Positions 24,393 to 32,985 are shown, counted from the first letter of the stretch. The stretch is DNA of 64,000 nucleotides from Segatella cerevisiae (GCF_024054555.1 NZ_JAMXLY010000009.1:20133-84132), one strand, 5' to 3'. Numbers and translations: made by a program. Notes: generated by a model not told the origin, from the letters alone.

Positions 24393-26414
24393 ATGACTGC
24401 ACAAGAATTGGCTCAGATGATATGGGGTATCAAGGAATTGATACGGGATGATTACAATGACAAGGATGTAGATCAGGTAATCATGCCTTTTACCCTCCTT
24501 CGTCGTCTGGACTGTGTATTGGAAGATAAAAAAAAGGATATAGAGGAGGTCGAAAAACAATTGAAAGCCTCAATCCCTGATGAAGATAAATTGAGCGAAT
24601 ATGTTTCGGATTCGTTGCGTCTGACCAAAGGAATACCGTTTTATAACCGTTCCAAACTATCGCTGAAAAAGATGTTGGGCAACCCGGAAGAACTTACTAG
24701 CAATTTCAAGACGTATTTGGATGGGTTCAGTGAGAATATCAAGGATATCCTTTACAACTTTACGGGTGGGAAAGAAAAGGGGCTTAGTCCTATCTATGAA
24801 ACCTTGGCCCGTAAGCAACTATTGTATAAGGTGACGGAAGCCTTCGTGCAAAAGGCCGATTTGAGTTTGCAGTCCGTTGACAACCACATGATGGGGACGG
24901 TTTTCGAGACGATTATCCGTTATTCGAAGGAGTCGACCAACGATAAGGCCGGTCAGTACTATACTCCCCGTGAGATCATCCGACTCCTGGTCAACTTGGT
25001 CATGTGCGGTGAAGAACGGAAGATCTACCGGGAAGGTCATTTATATACGGTCTATGATCCTTGCTGCGGTACGGGCGGCATGCTTACTCTGGCAAAGGAA
25101 TATTTGGAGAGACAGACTGGTAGGAAGAATGTGGCTCACTTGCATGGTCAGGAACTCAACGAACAGACTTACGCTATCTGTAAGTCGGATTTGATCATGA
25201 AGGGGGATGATGCCAGTGGTATCCACTTGGGCAATACCTTGACTCACGATTATGAACGGGGGGCTACCTTTGACTATATGTTGGCTAACCCGCCTTTTGG
25301 TATGGACTGGAAGAAGAGTGAAGAACAGATTAGGGATGAAGCTGAAACCTCATGCAGTCGTTTCTCTCCAGGCCTACCGAGTACGAGTGACGGCTCTTTG
25401 CTGTTCTTGCTCCACATGATCAGTAAGATGCGCCCGAAGGAAGGCAGCCGTATTGGGATTGTTCTCAACGGGTCTCCTCTCTTCAACGGAGATGCCGGTT
25501 CAGGATGGAGTAACATTCGTAAGTACTTGCTTGATAAGAATCTTCTGGATCTTATTGTTGCCCTGCCGGGGGATCTCTTCTATGGTACTGGTATCAATAC
25601 TTATTTGTGGATACTTGACAATAAACGGCCTGAGGAACGTCGGGGAAAGGTGCTTTTCATCAATGCCAATTACCCCAAGTTTGAGACTTTGCTCCAACAT
25701 TCCTTGGGCAAGAAGCGCTATGAGCTGAGCAAAGAGGGAAGCGAGGAAATGGTGGAACTATACCGCAACTATCGTGATGCCTCGGATGATATTGATGGAA
25801 AACAAACAGCTATAGCCAAGGTCATTCCCTACGAAGACTTTGAATATACCAAGGTCACCGTCCTCCGTCCGCTCCGTTTAATATATAAGGATAGTTCTCA
25901 AAAAATCGAAAGATTGATACGGCAAGGGAGTTTGAAGAAAGCCGACCAGTCCTTTTTCAATAATATCGCCAATCTTCCTGATGTCGATTCCGAACGGACC
26001 GATGCGGCATTCTTTGATAAACTTCGAAAAAGCAAGGTGTTTCGGAAATTAACTGCGCTTCAGATTAAGAAAGTCCGCCAGTATTTGGGAGAAATTCGGG
26101 AAGGTGCTCCAATGGTGCATGAAGACCCCTTCGATAACGACAGTCCCTTAGTGCCCGATCCCAACCTTACGGATACAGAGAACATTCCTTTCACGGAAGA
26201 CATCGATACCTATTTTCAGCGTGAGGTGTTGAAGTTTGTTCCTGATGCCTGGTTGGACCGCACCAAGGACAAACTAGGGTGTGAATTTCCCTTTACCCGT
26301 CTTTTTTATACCTATCAACCTTTGCGTTCCACGGAGGAAATTATGGCTGATCTCAAAGCCTTGGATGCAGATAGCGAAAAGGATAGGAAGGCATTAATGG
26401 AGGAAGAATCATGA
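24393..26414 (+). CDS. hsdM: Type I restriction-modification system, DNA methyltransferase subunit
   Basis: Adenine-N6 methyltransferase subunit of a type I system, 673 residues. The N-terminal helical HsdM_N domain (LAQMIWGIKELIRDDY ... MPFTLLRRLD) is followed by the SAM-binding motif I YDPCCGTGGM (221-230) and the catalytic motif IV NPPF (299-302). The GQYYTPREIIRLLV segment is typical of this HsdM group. The C-terminal ~170 residues are a long helical extension. The last bases overlap hsdS by 4 bp (ATGA). A possible promoter lies between the orphan hairpin at 24295 and the ATG but no strong box is seen. Confidence 0.96.
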   Translation: MTAQELAQMIWGIKELIRDDYNDKDVDQVIMPFTLLRRLDCVLEDKKKDIEEVEKQLKASIPDEDKLSEYVSDSLRLTKGIPFYNRSKLSLKKMLGNPEELTSNFKTYLDGFSENIKDILYNFTGGKEKGLSPIYETLARKQLLYKVTEAFVQKADLSLQSVDNHMMGTVFETIIRYSKESTNDKAGQYYTPREIIRLLVNLVMCGEERKIYREGHLYTVYDPCCGTGGMLTLAKEYLERQTGRKNVAHLHGQELNEQTYAICKSDLIMKGDDASGIHLGNTLTHDYERGATFDYMLANPPFGMDWKKSEEQIRDEAETSCSRFSPGLPSTSDGSLLFLLHMISKMRPKEGSRIGIVLNGSPLFNGDAGSGWSNIRKYLLDKNLLDLIVALPGDLFYGTGINTYLWILDNKRPEERRGKVLFINANYPKFETLLQHSLGKKRYELSKEGSEEMVELYRNYRDASDDIDGKQTAIAKVIPYEDFEYTKVTVLRPLRLIYKDSSQKIERLIRQGSLKKADQSFFNNIANLPDVDSERTDAAFFDKLRKSKVFRKLTALQIKKVRQYLGEIREGAPMVHEDPFDNDSPLVPDPNLTDTENIPFTEDIDTYFQREVLKFVPDAWLDRTKDKLGCEFPFTRLFYTYQPLRSTEEIMADLKALDADSEKDRKALMEEES

Positions 26415-27628
26415 GAAGATATGAACACTATAAGGATTCTGGTATAGAATGGATTGGAGAAATTCCGAAACATTGGGATAAATGTCGATTTAAAAATTTT
26501 CTTCAATTAAAGACACATCCTTCAAACAATTCTAATAAAGTAGGTTTGGAGAATATAGAAAGTGGAACAGGTAAATTTCTCGTTAAAGAAAACAATTTCG
26601 AAGGTAATGGAATTGGTTTTCAATGTAACGATATTTTATATGGAAAATTACGTCCTTATCTTAAGAAGGTATGGTTGGCTGATACTGAAGGTAATGCCAT
26701 TGGAGACTTTTTTGTCTTTTCTGTTAAAGAAAATGCTTATCCTAAATTTGTAAAATGGTTATTGCTTTCTGATAAGTTTACCAATGTGGTTAATGGTTCT
26801 ACTTATGGAGCAAAAATGCCAAGAGTGTCATCAAACTTTATGCTTTCCTTATCTTATTATATTCCCCCTTTTTCCGAACAGAGATTCATTGCTGATTACT
26901 TAGACAAAAGGTGTGGTCTGATAGATGGGATGATTGGTAATTTGCAAAAGAAAATAGAGTTATTAAAAGAACTGAAGTCTTCTATTATTAGTCGAGTCGT
27001 AACGAAAGGTCTTGATCCTCATGTCAAAATGAGGGATTCAGGGATAGAATGGATCGGAAAAATTCCTGAGCATTGGGAGAAATGTCGGTTGAAAAATCTC
27101 ATTCAATTAAAGACCCTTCCTTCAAACAATTCTAATAAAATAGGTTTGGAGAATATAGAAAGTGGAACGGGAAAATTTCTCGTTAAAGAAAATAATTTCG
27201 AAGGTAATGGAATTGGTTTTCAATGTAACGATATTTTGTATGGAAAATTACGCCCGTATCTTAAAAAGGTATGGTTGGCTGATACCGAAGGTAATGCCAT
27301 TGGAGACTTTTTCGTTTTTTCAGTCAAAGAAAATGCTTATCCTAAATTTGTAAAATGGTTATTGCTTTCTGATAAATTTACCAATGTAGTCGATGGATCC
27401 ACTTATGGAGCAAAAATGCCAAGGGTGTCATTTAACTTTATGATTTCCTTATATTGTTATATTCCCCCACTTTCAGAACAGAAATCCATTGCCGATTACC
27501 TTGATGATAAATGTGAAAAGATTGATTCTGTTGTCACAAAGTCTCAGCGCAAGATAGACTTATTGAAGGAATACAAGACCGCACTGATTAGTGAAGTGGT
27601 GACTGGAAAAAGGAAAGTGAGTGCTTAA
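26411..27628 (+). CDS. hsdS: Type I restriction-modification specificity subunit with two near-identical target recognition domains
   Basis: DNA-sequence-specificity subunit, 405 residues, built as TRD1 - conserved helices - TRD2 - conserved helices. Each half has SGIEWIG, the TRD, a PP(F/L)SEQ segment, then a coiled-coil spacer (LQKKIELLKELKSSIIS; SQRKIDLLKEYKTALIS). The halves repeat with an exact 200-residue (600-bp) offset. Residues 45-127 and 245-327 are identical (83 of 83), although the DNA differs at about 15 synonymous sites, and over ~158 aligned residues identity is about 89%. This predicts a palindromic bipartite recognition site. The gene is clearly more AT-rich than hsdM and hsdR. 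It overlaps hsdM by 4 bp; hsdR follows after 23 bp. Confidence 0.96.
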   Translation: MRRYEHYKDSGIEWIGEIPKHWDKCRFKNFLQLKTHPSNNSNKVGLENIESGTGKFLVKENNFEGNGIGFQCNDILYGKLRPYLKKVWLADTEGNAIGDFFVFSVKENAYPKFVKWLLLSDKFTNVVNGSTYGAKMPRVSSNFMLSLSYYIPPFSEQRFIADYLDKRCGLIDGMIGNLQKKIELLKELKSSIISRVVTKGLDPHVKMRDSGIEWIGKIPEHWEKCRLKNLIQLKTLPSNNSNKIGLENIESGTGKFLVKENNFEGNGIGFQCNDILYGKLRPYLKKVWLADTEGNAIGDFFVFSVKENAYPKFVKWLLLSDKFTNVVDGSTYGAKMPRVSFNFMISLYCYIPPLSEQKSIADYLDDKCEKIDSVVTKSQRKIDLLKEYKTALISEVVTGKRKVSA

Positions 27629-27651
27629 CCAAGAATTAAAAGTAAAGAGAT

Positions 27652-30600
27652 ATGCCGGAAAAACTGAACGAAACTTATTTTGAACAACATATTGCAGACT
27701 ATCTTGCTTCAAGTCCGTTGTATGTGCAGAGGAGTCCGAAAGACTTCGATATAGAACACCTTGTGGACCGTGAATTGCTGGTACGGTTTTTAAAAGCACA
27801 GAAAGATAGTTGGCGGAGGCTTCTTCATATTTATGGATCGGAAGAAGAAGGCGTAAATGCAGTGATTACTGCGGTCAACCATAAGATTGATAGGGGAGAA
27901 AGTTACCTCAAGTTGCTTAGGGAAGGAGTGGTCCTCAGTGGCGTGAGCTTCAAACTCCTGCAATTCAAACCGGATATGCATTTGGATGATGAAACTCAAA
28001 AACTCTATGAGCAAAACCGTTTTGCGGTCGTGCGCCAGATGAAATATTCGTCTGCTGGCTCGGATAAAGATAACGAACTTGACTTGTGCATTCTCATCAA
28101 TGGGTGGCCGCTTATGACCTTGGAACTGAAAAACGAGGCTACCGGACAAACGGTACAGAATGCCATGCTTCAGTATGAATATGATCGAGATGCAAAAAAC
28201 CGGATGCTGAAGACCTGTCTTGTTCATTTTGCGATGGATAATAATACGGTGATGATGACAACCCGACTGGATGGGGAAGCTACCCGGTTTCTGCCTTTCA
28301 ATAAGGATGCGAAAAATCCTATAGTGAAGGATGACTATGCCACTTGCTATATGTGGAAAGAGATCTTGCAGGCTGATTCGCTTTTGAATATCATCCAGCA
28401 TTTTATCAAGCAGTTTTCTACTCATAAAGGACAAGTGACCATCTTCCCCCGTTTTCATCAGTTGAGGGTAGTCAGACGTATTATTCGACAGGTGAAGAAA
28501 GATGGGGTGGGACGAAACTTCCTAATCCAGCATAGTGCAGGGAGCGGTAAAACCAATTCTATGGCTTGGCTTGCACATCAGTTGGCCAATCTTCAGAACT
28601 CTGACAATACTCCAGTGTTTGACAGTGTGATCATGGTCACGGATCGTGTTGTGCTTGACAAGAATGTTGCAGATGTCATTAAAAAGTTTGAAACTGTTCC
28701 TGGTACAGTAAATGATATTCGACACGGCAGCAAGAGACTGGCTTCAGCTTTGGAAGATGGAAGCCGTATCATCGTGAGTACAGTGCAGAAATTCGGATAT
28801 GCCATGGATTATCTGAATCAAATAGCGGGGCAACATTTCGCAGTGATCATCGATGAGGCCCATTCGGCAATGGGTAATGAAGCAGCTAAGGATATTCAGG
28901 AGGTATTGACTCGGAAGGACCAGTTGGAAGATGTGGTAGACGACTATGATCCGGTTGAGGAGACTCCTTTGGACCATGTCCTCAGTGAGTTGCAGGCCTC
29001 CCGAAAGCAGATGAAACATATTTCTTATTTTGCTTTTACGGCTACTCCAAAAGATCGGACTTTTGCTCTGTTCGGAGAACCGGATGGAAAGGCATTTGAT
29101 TATTATACGATGAAACAGGCCATTGAGGAGGGCTTTATCCTGGATGTGCTGCAAAATTATACGACCTTACAGACGATGTTTGAACTGGTGAAGGACGAGA
29201 AGGTCACTCCGGATGAAGAAAAGGACAGAACGTACGAAAAGAAAAAGGCGCTTCGTCTGACCATGCAATATGTGAATGACCAGCCTTATGTCTTGGATTA
29301 CAAGGCCAAAATGATTGTGGACTGGTTGATGACCAAGACCATCTATAAAATCAAAGGTAAAGCGAAGGCGATGGTAGTGACCAGTTCACGCAAGCAAGCT
29401 GTACGCTATAAGCAAGCGATAGACAAAATTATCAAGGAGAAATACAACGGGGCAGTGAAGACACTTGTCGCTTTCTCCGGAACTGTGGATATAGATGGTG
29501 TGAGCTATACGGAAGAATCCTTGAACGGCTGGGGCATCAGAGACAATGCCATCAAGGTGAAGTTTGAAGAACGGGATGAGAGAATTCTTATCGTAGCCGA
29601 AAAGTTCCAGACCGGATTTGACCAACCTTTGTTGCATACGATGTTTGTCGACAAGAAAATGGGTGGCATCCAGTGTGTTCAGACGTTGAGTCGCTTGAAC
29701 CGTTGCCATCCTGACAAGGAAGATACGATGGTGATAGATTTTGTCAACAAACAGAAGGATGTCTATGATGCGTTCAAGGATTACTATCAAGTGACTTATC
29801 TCGAGGGTAAGGATGATCCGCAACGTCTGTATGACTATAAAAATGACATTGAAAATTATGGCCTTTTTACTCCTGAAGATGTAGAGAGGGTGGCAACTGT
29901 AGTGGCTGCTAATAACTCTAAGGGAATAGAGGCGCTCTCACCGATGATGCGTAAACTCACTGATGAGAAGGTCAAACCGATGGAAAGGGACAAACAGACA
30001 CGTTATCGGAGGTTGGTCAACCGCTATATCCGGCAATATGGGTATCTGGCACAGATCATGAATTTTATCGATCCAAAACTCGAAGCCTTCTATATTTTCT
30101 GCAAACTTTATTATAAGTTTTTGCCTTACAACGAGGATACTTTACCTACAGACTTGCTGAACAAGATCGACTTGGATAAATACCGTGTGCAGCTGGCTGA
30201 GGAGGGGACAATTGTTCTGGATGAGAAGGATGGCGTGCTGAAGACACCGAATGGAAGTGATGTTCAGAATCCACAGGAGGAAGAAATCACCTTAGATGAC
30301 TTGTTGAAAACAGTCAACGAACCCTATTCCGGTTTCTTGGACGAGAATGACCGGCTCATTAAGAACATTGCGGATCAGTTGAAGAACGACCCCGAAGTCA
30401 TTCAGATGTATCAGGCCGGAAATACCTTGGATACCATCATGGAGGAAATGAAAAAGAAATTCGGACAGAAAACCATGGCCGAAATCGGTAAGTACATCAG
30501 TCTTACGGAAGCGATGAAAAAGAGTCCGTCGCTTAGCGAAAGCATCATTACGGCTATCGTAGACTTTATAGGAGAGTATGCGAATAAGGATAGAGTGCCT

Positions 30601-31167
30601 AAATATGATGAAGCCGTGTTGAAGGAGAAGATGTTGGATGAGTTCAGTGATGAGTTTTCTGAGATTTGCGGACCGGTGTACCGTAGTCTGGAAGAGGTGC
30701 TGGATGACTTTTTCGTTATCTTGGGGGCAGCTACAACCCGCCAACTTGATGGGCTGAATCTGTCTACGAAGAATGCTCTGAACGCTGTATATTGTGGCAA
30801 TCTCGACCAAACTTACAAGGCTTTGTATTTCTCTCAACTCTCTACAAAATTCGAGGCTTTTTTGCGTAAAATGTACTATTTGGAATATAGTGAGGATGTG
30901 CCAGTAGAGGAGGGACACAATAGTGGTCTGGCGAATACGGCCTGGCATTTTAAGGAATTGTGGAGACTGAAAAACAATCCGGATAGTCGCTTTCAGGCTC
31001 TTGGTAATTATTTTCAGGACTTGAGAAGTTGGCGTAATAATGAGTCACATAGTGCACCTGATTATTCTGAGTCGGAATTGGATAAGAACATTCATGAGAC
31101 CGTATCTCTCTATATCTTTGTTGTTGCTATCAATATCCCGAAACTTGAGGCTATGGAGAAAATTTGA
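27652..31167 (+). CDS. hsdR: Type I restriction-modification system, endonuclease and translocase subunit
   Basis: Restriction subunit of 1171 residues. The N-terminal nuclease domain has the PD-(D/E)xK pattern D144 ... E158-L-K160 (DLCILINGWPLMTLELK). The superfamily 2 translocase motor follows: Walker A HSAGSGKT (294-301), DEAH box (401-404), FTATP motif III, and the QTGFDQP ... TLSRLNR motifs V and VI. A C-terminal helical part ends in a DUF4145-like region (LRSWRNNESHSAPDYSE). It is intact and in frame, so the system is probably active. The stop is 41 bp before a remnant of another gene. Confidence 0.96.
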   Translation: MPEKLNETYFEQHIADYLASSPLYVQRSPKDFDIEHLVDRELLVRFLKAQKDSWRRLLHIYGSEEEGVNAVITAVNHKIDRGESYLKLLREGVVLSGVSFKLLQFKPDMHLDDETQKLYEQNRFAVVRQMKYSSAGSDKDNELDLCILINGWPLMTLELKNEATGQTVQNAMLQYEYDRDAKNRMLKTCLVHFAMDNNTVMMTTRLDGEATRFLPFNKDAKNPIVKDDYATCYMWKEILQADSLLNIIQHFIKQFSTHKGQVTIFPRFHQLRVVRRIIRQVKKDGVGRNFLIQHSAGSGKTNSMAWLAHQLANLQNSDNTPVFDSVIMVTDRVVLDKNVADVIKKFETVPGTVNDIRHGSKRLASALEDGSRIIVSTVQKFGYAMDYLNQIAGQHFAVIIDEAHSAMGNEAAKDIQEVLTRKDQLEDVVDDYDPVEETPLDHVLSELQASRKQMKHISYFAFTATPKDRTFALFGEPDGKAFDYYTMKQAIEEGFILDVLQNYTTLQTMFELVKDEKVTPDEEKDRTYEKKKALRLTMQYVNDQPYVLDYKAKMIVDWLMTKTIYKIKGKAKAMVVTSSRKQAVRYKQAIDKIIKEKYNGAVKTLVAFSGTVDIDGVSYTEESLNGWGIRDNAIKVKFEERDERILIVAEKFQTGFDQPLLHTMFVDKKMGGIQCVQTLSRLNRCHPDKEDTMVIDFVNKQKDVYDAFKDYYQVTYLEGKDDPQRLYDYKNDIENYGLFTPEDVERVATVVAANNSKGIEALSPMMRKLTDEKVKPMERDKQTRYRRLVNRYIRQYGYLAQIMNFIDPKLEAFYIFCKLYYKFLPYNEDTLPTDLLNKIDLDKYRVQLAEEGTIVLDEKDGVLKTPNGSDVQNPQEEEITLDDLLKTVNEPYSGFLDENDRLIKNIADQLKNDPEVIQMYQAGNTLDTIMEEMKKKFGQKTMAEIGKYISLTEAMKKSPSLSESIITAIVDFIGEYANKDRVPKYDEAVLKEKMLDEFSDEFSEICGPVYRSLEEVLDDFFVILGAATTRQLDGLNLSTKNALNAVYCGNLDQTYKALYFSQLSTKFEAFLRKMYYLEYSEDVPVEEGHNSGLANTAWHFKELWRLKNNPDSRFQALGNYFQDLRSWRNNESHSAPDYSESELDKNIHETVSLYIFVVAINIPKLEAMEKI

Positions 31168-31208
31168 ATAAGAACAAATAAACTATAATTATCCAGATCC
31201 GTCATTAG

Positions 31209-31319
31209 ATAAGGCCCATTACCAACGCGTTCTATCACGGTGACTATTCCCAATATGAGCCTGTAACGATTACCGTAGAACCTAATGGTATTATCGTTAC
31301 AAATATTCCTGCTCATTAG
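31209..31319 (+). pseudogene. Remnant of an ATP-binding (AlbA_2/HATPase_c_4-type) regulator gene
   Basis: An open stretch of 36 codons with no start codon reads ITNAFYHGDYSQYEPVTIT then VEPNGIIVTNIPAH. It closely resembles the N-A-x-x-H-R-D-Y ... P-V-x-I-x-I ... NGI signature of the ATPase part of divergent-AAA/AlbA_2 proteins, which often accompany type I systems. It stops at TAG exactly where the ~87-bp repeat begins (31314), so the gene was cut there. The 5' part is missing. Confidence 0.55.
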
Positions 31320-31399
31320 ATATTTTTGCGTATATACGCATTTTGTCCAAAGTGAATGCAGTTTAAGCAATAATCTTGAAGATTTTACTTCAACAAACT
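31314..31399 (+). repeat. Right copy of the ~87-bp direct repeat flanking the hsd locus
   Basis: Matches 24081-24167 at about 92% identity in the same orientation, with the palindrome TGCGTATATACGCA at 31327-31340. The repeats are about 7.2 kb apart and enclose hsdM, hsdS, hsdR and the ATPase remnant. Confidence 0.9.
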
Positions 31400-31451
31400 G
31401 TTCTCAATCAGGTACACCTTCACCCCCTAAGACCCCCTAAGCACCCCCCAA

Positions 31452-31548
31452 GTATCTCCCACGTATCTCCCAAGTATCTCCCACGTATCTCCCAAGTATC
31501 TCCCACGTATCTCCCAAGTATCTCCCACGTATCTCCCAAGTATCTCCT
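31452..31548. repeat. 11-bp tandem repeat array, nine units
   Basis: GTATCTCC begins at 31452, 31463, 31474, 31485, 31496, 31507, 31518, 31529 and 31540, an exact 11-bp period. The three bases before each unit alternate between AAG-type and ACG-type, giving a 22-bp higher-order unit. The period is not a multiple of three, so it is unlikely to be coding. Confidence 0.95.
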
Positions 31549-31604
31549 AAACATTTCTTAAGTACACTTTTGGAACACTACAAATACAAAAATTGATAGA
31601 AAAT

Positions 31605-31748
31605 ATGGGAGAAAAATATCTATCGATGACTGAGATGATGTCTATTTCTGATTTTAAAGACAGAAAGAACTTTAGGGAGATCGGTGTCAATCTAGCTCTT
31701 TCAGACGGAGCCATAGAACGACTCTATCCTAATGAACCAACGAGCTAA
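31605..31748 (+). CDS. Possible small protein of 47 residues, or fragment
   Basis: ATG at 31605 to TAA at 31746-31748; the product begins MGEKYLSMTEMMSISDFKD and ends GAIERLYPNEPTS. Codon use looks protein-like and the product is charged and helical. The same frame continues past the stop with KQMCKLTEQALKWKKIYGNK to a TAA near 31809, so it may be a longer small gene broken by a stop. No family recognised. Confidence 0.3.
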   Translation: MGEKYLSMTEMMSISDFKDRKNFREIGVNLALSDGAIERLYPNEPTS

Positions 31749-31964
31749 AAGCAAATGTGTAAATTAACAGAGCAAGCACTTAAATGGAAGAAAATATATG
31801 GTAACAAATAATATAACTGCCTGGGCATGATATTTTTTGTTTCTATTGTTGCCCATCTTCGCGACTGAGGATGTATATCCATTCATGGTATTGATACTTA
31901 TCCCTGTATTTTGTTGATGCACAACCATACGTTCCGCCCACCGCTTTCTGAGGTCCTATTGATG

Positions 31965-32130
31965 AGTTTTTTGAAGTTCTGTTCATGCTTTTCTTGCGTC
32001 CTGTCAATAAGTTTTTTGAGGTTCTGATGAAGCGCTTTATGAGGGTCTGTTCATACGTATCCTGACATTGTCCGGATACGCTTTATTAGCACCTAATAAA
32101 GCGCTTCTTTACACCCTAATAAAGCGCTTC
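31965..32130. repeat. Cluster of direct and inverted short repeats
   Basis: Two 17-bp copies of AGTTTTTTGARGTTCTG 45 bp apart, then two 16-bp copies of CCTAATAAAGCGCTTC 23 bp apart and an inverted half-copy GAAGCGCTTTAT at 32029-32040 that can pair with either. Confidence 0.75.
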
Positions 32131-32172
32131 AACAGATTGCCCCAACCGTTTTGTCCACCAAAAACCCAAATA

Positions 32173-32222
32173 GGGAACGTACAGGGAACGAGAAGGGAAC
32201 GAGGAGGGAACGGGAGGGAACG
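32173..32222. repeat. 11-bp-period GGGAACG repeat array, five units
   Basis: GGGAACG starts at 32173, 32184, 32195, 32206 and 32216, spacings 11, 11, 11 and 10 bp; the interspersed bases vary (TACA, AGAA, AGGA, GGA). Confidence 0.9.
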
Positions 32223-32539
32223 GATTCGTTTTCGGTCTGTTCCTGATCTGTCTTTGTAACAGAACTACAGAAGAGCCAGTAGTGATTATCTTGTACCTTG
32301 CTGGCAAGTGGCGGTAGACTGCAATTTTTAGCAGAAAGTTTCATGTTTTGGTTCTATAGCGGTCGTGTGGATAATCAGGGTTCAATTCACCTGTTACAAA
32401 ATTGATTATCGCCTTTAAAAAGCATCGTGAAACTACTGTTTGATCGGACTTTTACAGTTGATCGTTTAAGATAGTAATTCATATGAGGCATCCTTAAAAT
32501 CCAAAAAACATTAAAAGTTCATCTGGTCGTGAAGCATGA

Positions 32540-32571
32540 TTTGGTGGACTTGGCGAGAATTTCTAACTTTG
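32540..32571 (+). promoter_or_regulatory. Canonical promoter ahead of truncated small frames
   Basis: TTTG (32540-32543), 20-bp spacer, TAACTTTG (32564-32571). The first downstream frame starts at 32613. Confidence 0.65.
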
Positions 32572-32612
32572 TTACAGTTAGTGGTAAGTCGTAGATATCC
32601 TAGAAAAATAAT

Positions 32613-32879
32613 ATGGTATTTTCCGGATTTATAGGATATTGTGCTGCTGGCTTTTGCCTTAGCAAGGGGGAAAGTAAAAGAAAGTAGATGTCCTCATTTG
32701 GAGTCTTAAAAGAATTGAATTGCAGTCTCCAGAATGGGGGCGAGCTTCTGATGGATATGTTCAACAAGCGGAAGACCATGGCTATCAGGTACGATGATGC
32801 CTTGGAGACTTTGGACGGTGACGAGAACAAACTCCTTTATCTCATTTCCCAAGGAGTTATCCTTTTCGTAACTTTTTGA
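32613..32879 (+). pseudogene. Two abutting short frames, probably the 5' remnant of a lost gene
   Basis: A 24-codon frame (32613-32687, starting MVFSGFIGYCAAGFCLSK) ends with TAG and is followed at once by an ATG at 32688 opening a 63-codon frame to 32879. The second product (MSSFGVLKELNCS ... LLMDMFNKRKTMAIRYDDAL ... LDGDENKLLYLISQGVI) has the charged helical look of the N-terminus of a larger protein, and the end (LFVTF) does not. I do not recognise the family. A canonical promoter lies upstream. Confidence 0.35.
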
Positions 32880-32985
32880 GTGGCGTAGAGGTTGGTAAAC
32901 ATGAATGTAGGAGCTAAGTTAAGTACCTGTCATTAATAGGCACCTACTTGTCTTTTCAATATCTGACATTTTTAATACGTAGAAT

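Larger units (their letters stand above)
31749..32539. other. Gene-free region dense in short repeats
   Basis: No supported gene. It contains AGTTTTTTGA(A/G)GTTCTG at 31965-31981 and 32010-32026, CCTAATAAAGCGCTTC at 32092-32107 and 32115-32130 with an inverted copy GAAGCGCTTTAT at 32029-32040, and the GGGAACG array at 32173-32222. The rest is AT-rich with stops in all frames. Confidence 0.55.

Noticed and set aside
28744..29154. Minus-strand frames within hsdR
   Set aside because: Shadow frames of the strongly supported hsdR gene.
31441..31560. CRISPR array
   Set aside because: The repeats are 11 bp with no unique spacers and no cas genes nearby; it is a simple tandem array.
31376..31561. 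61-codon frame across the 11-bp array
   Set aside because: Produces a Ser/Pro/Val repeat only because the array is read in frame; the period is not a multiple of three and there is no start signal.
32068..32259. 63-codon frame with Arg/Gly repeats
   Set aside because: Coding character comes only from the GGGAACG array.
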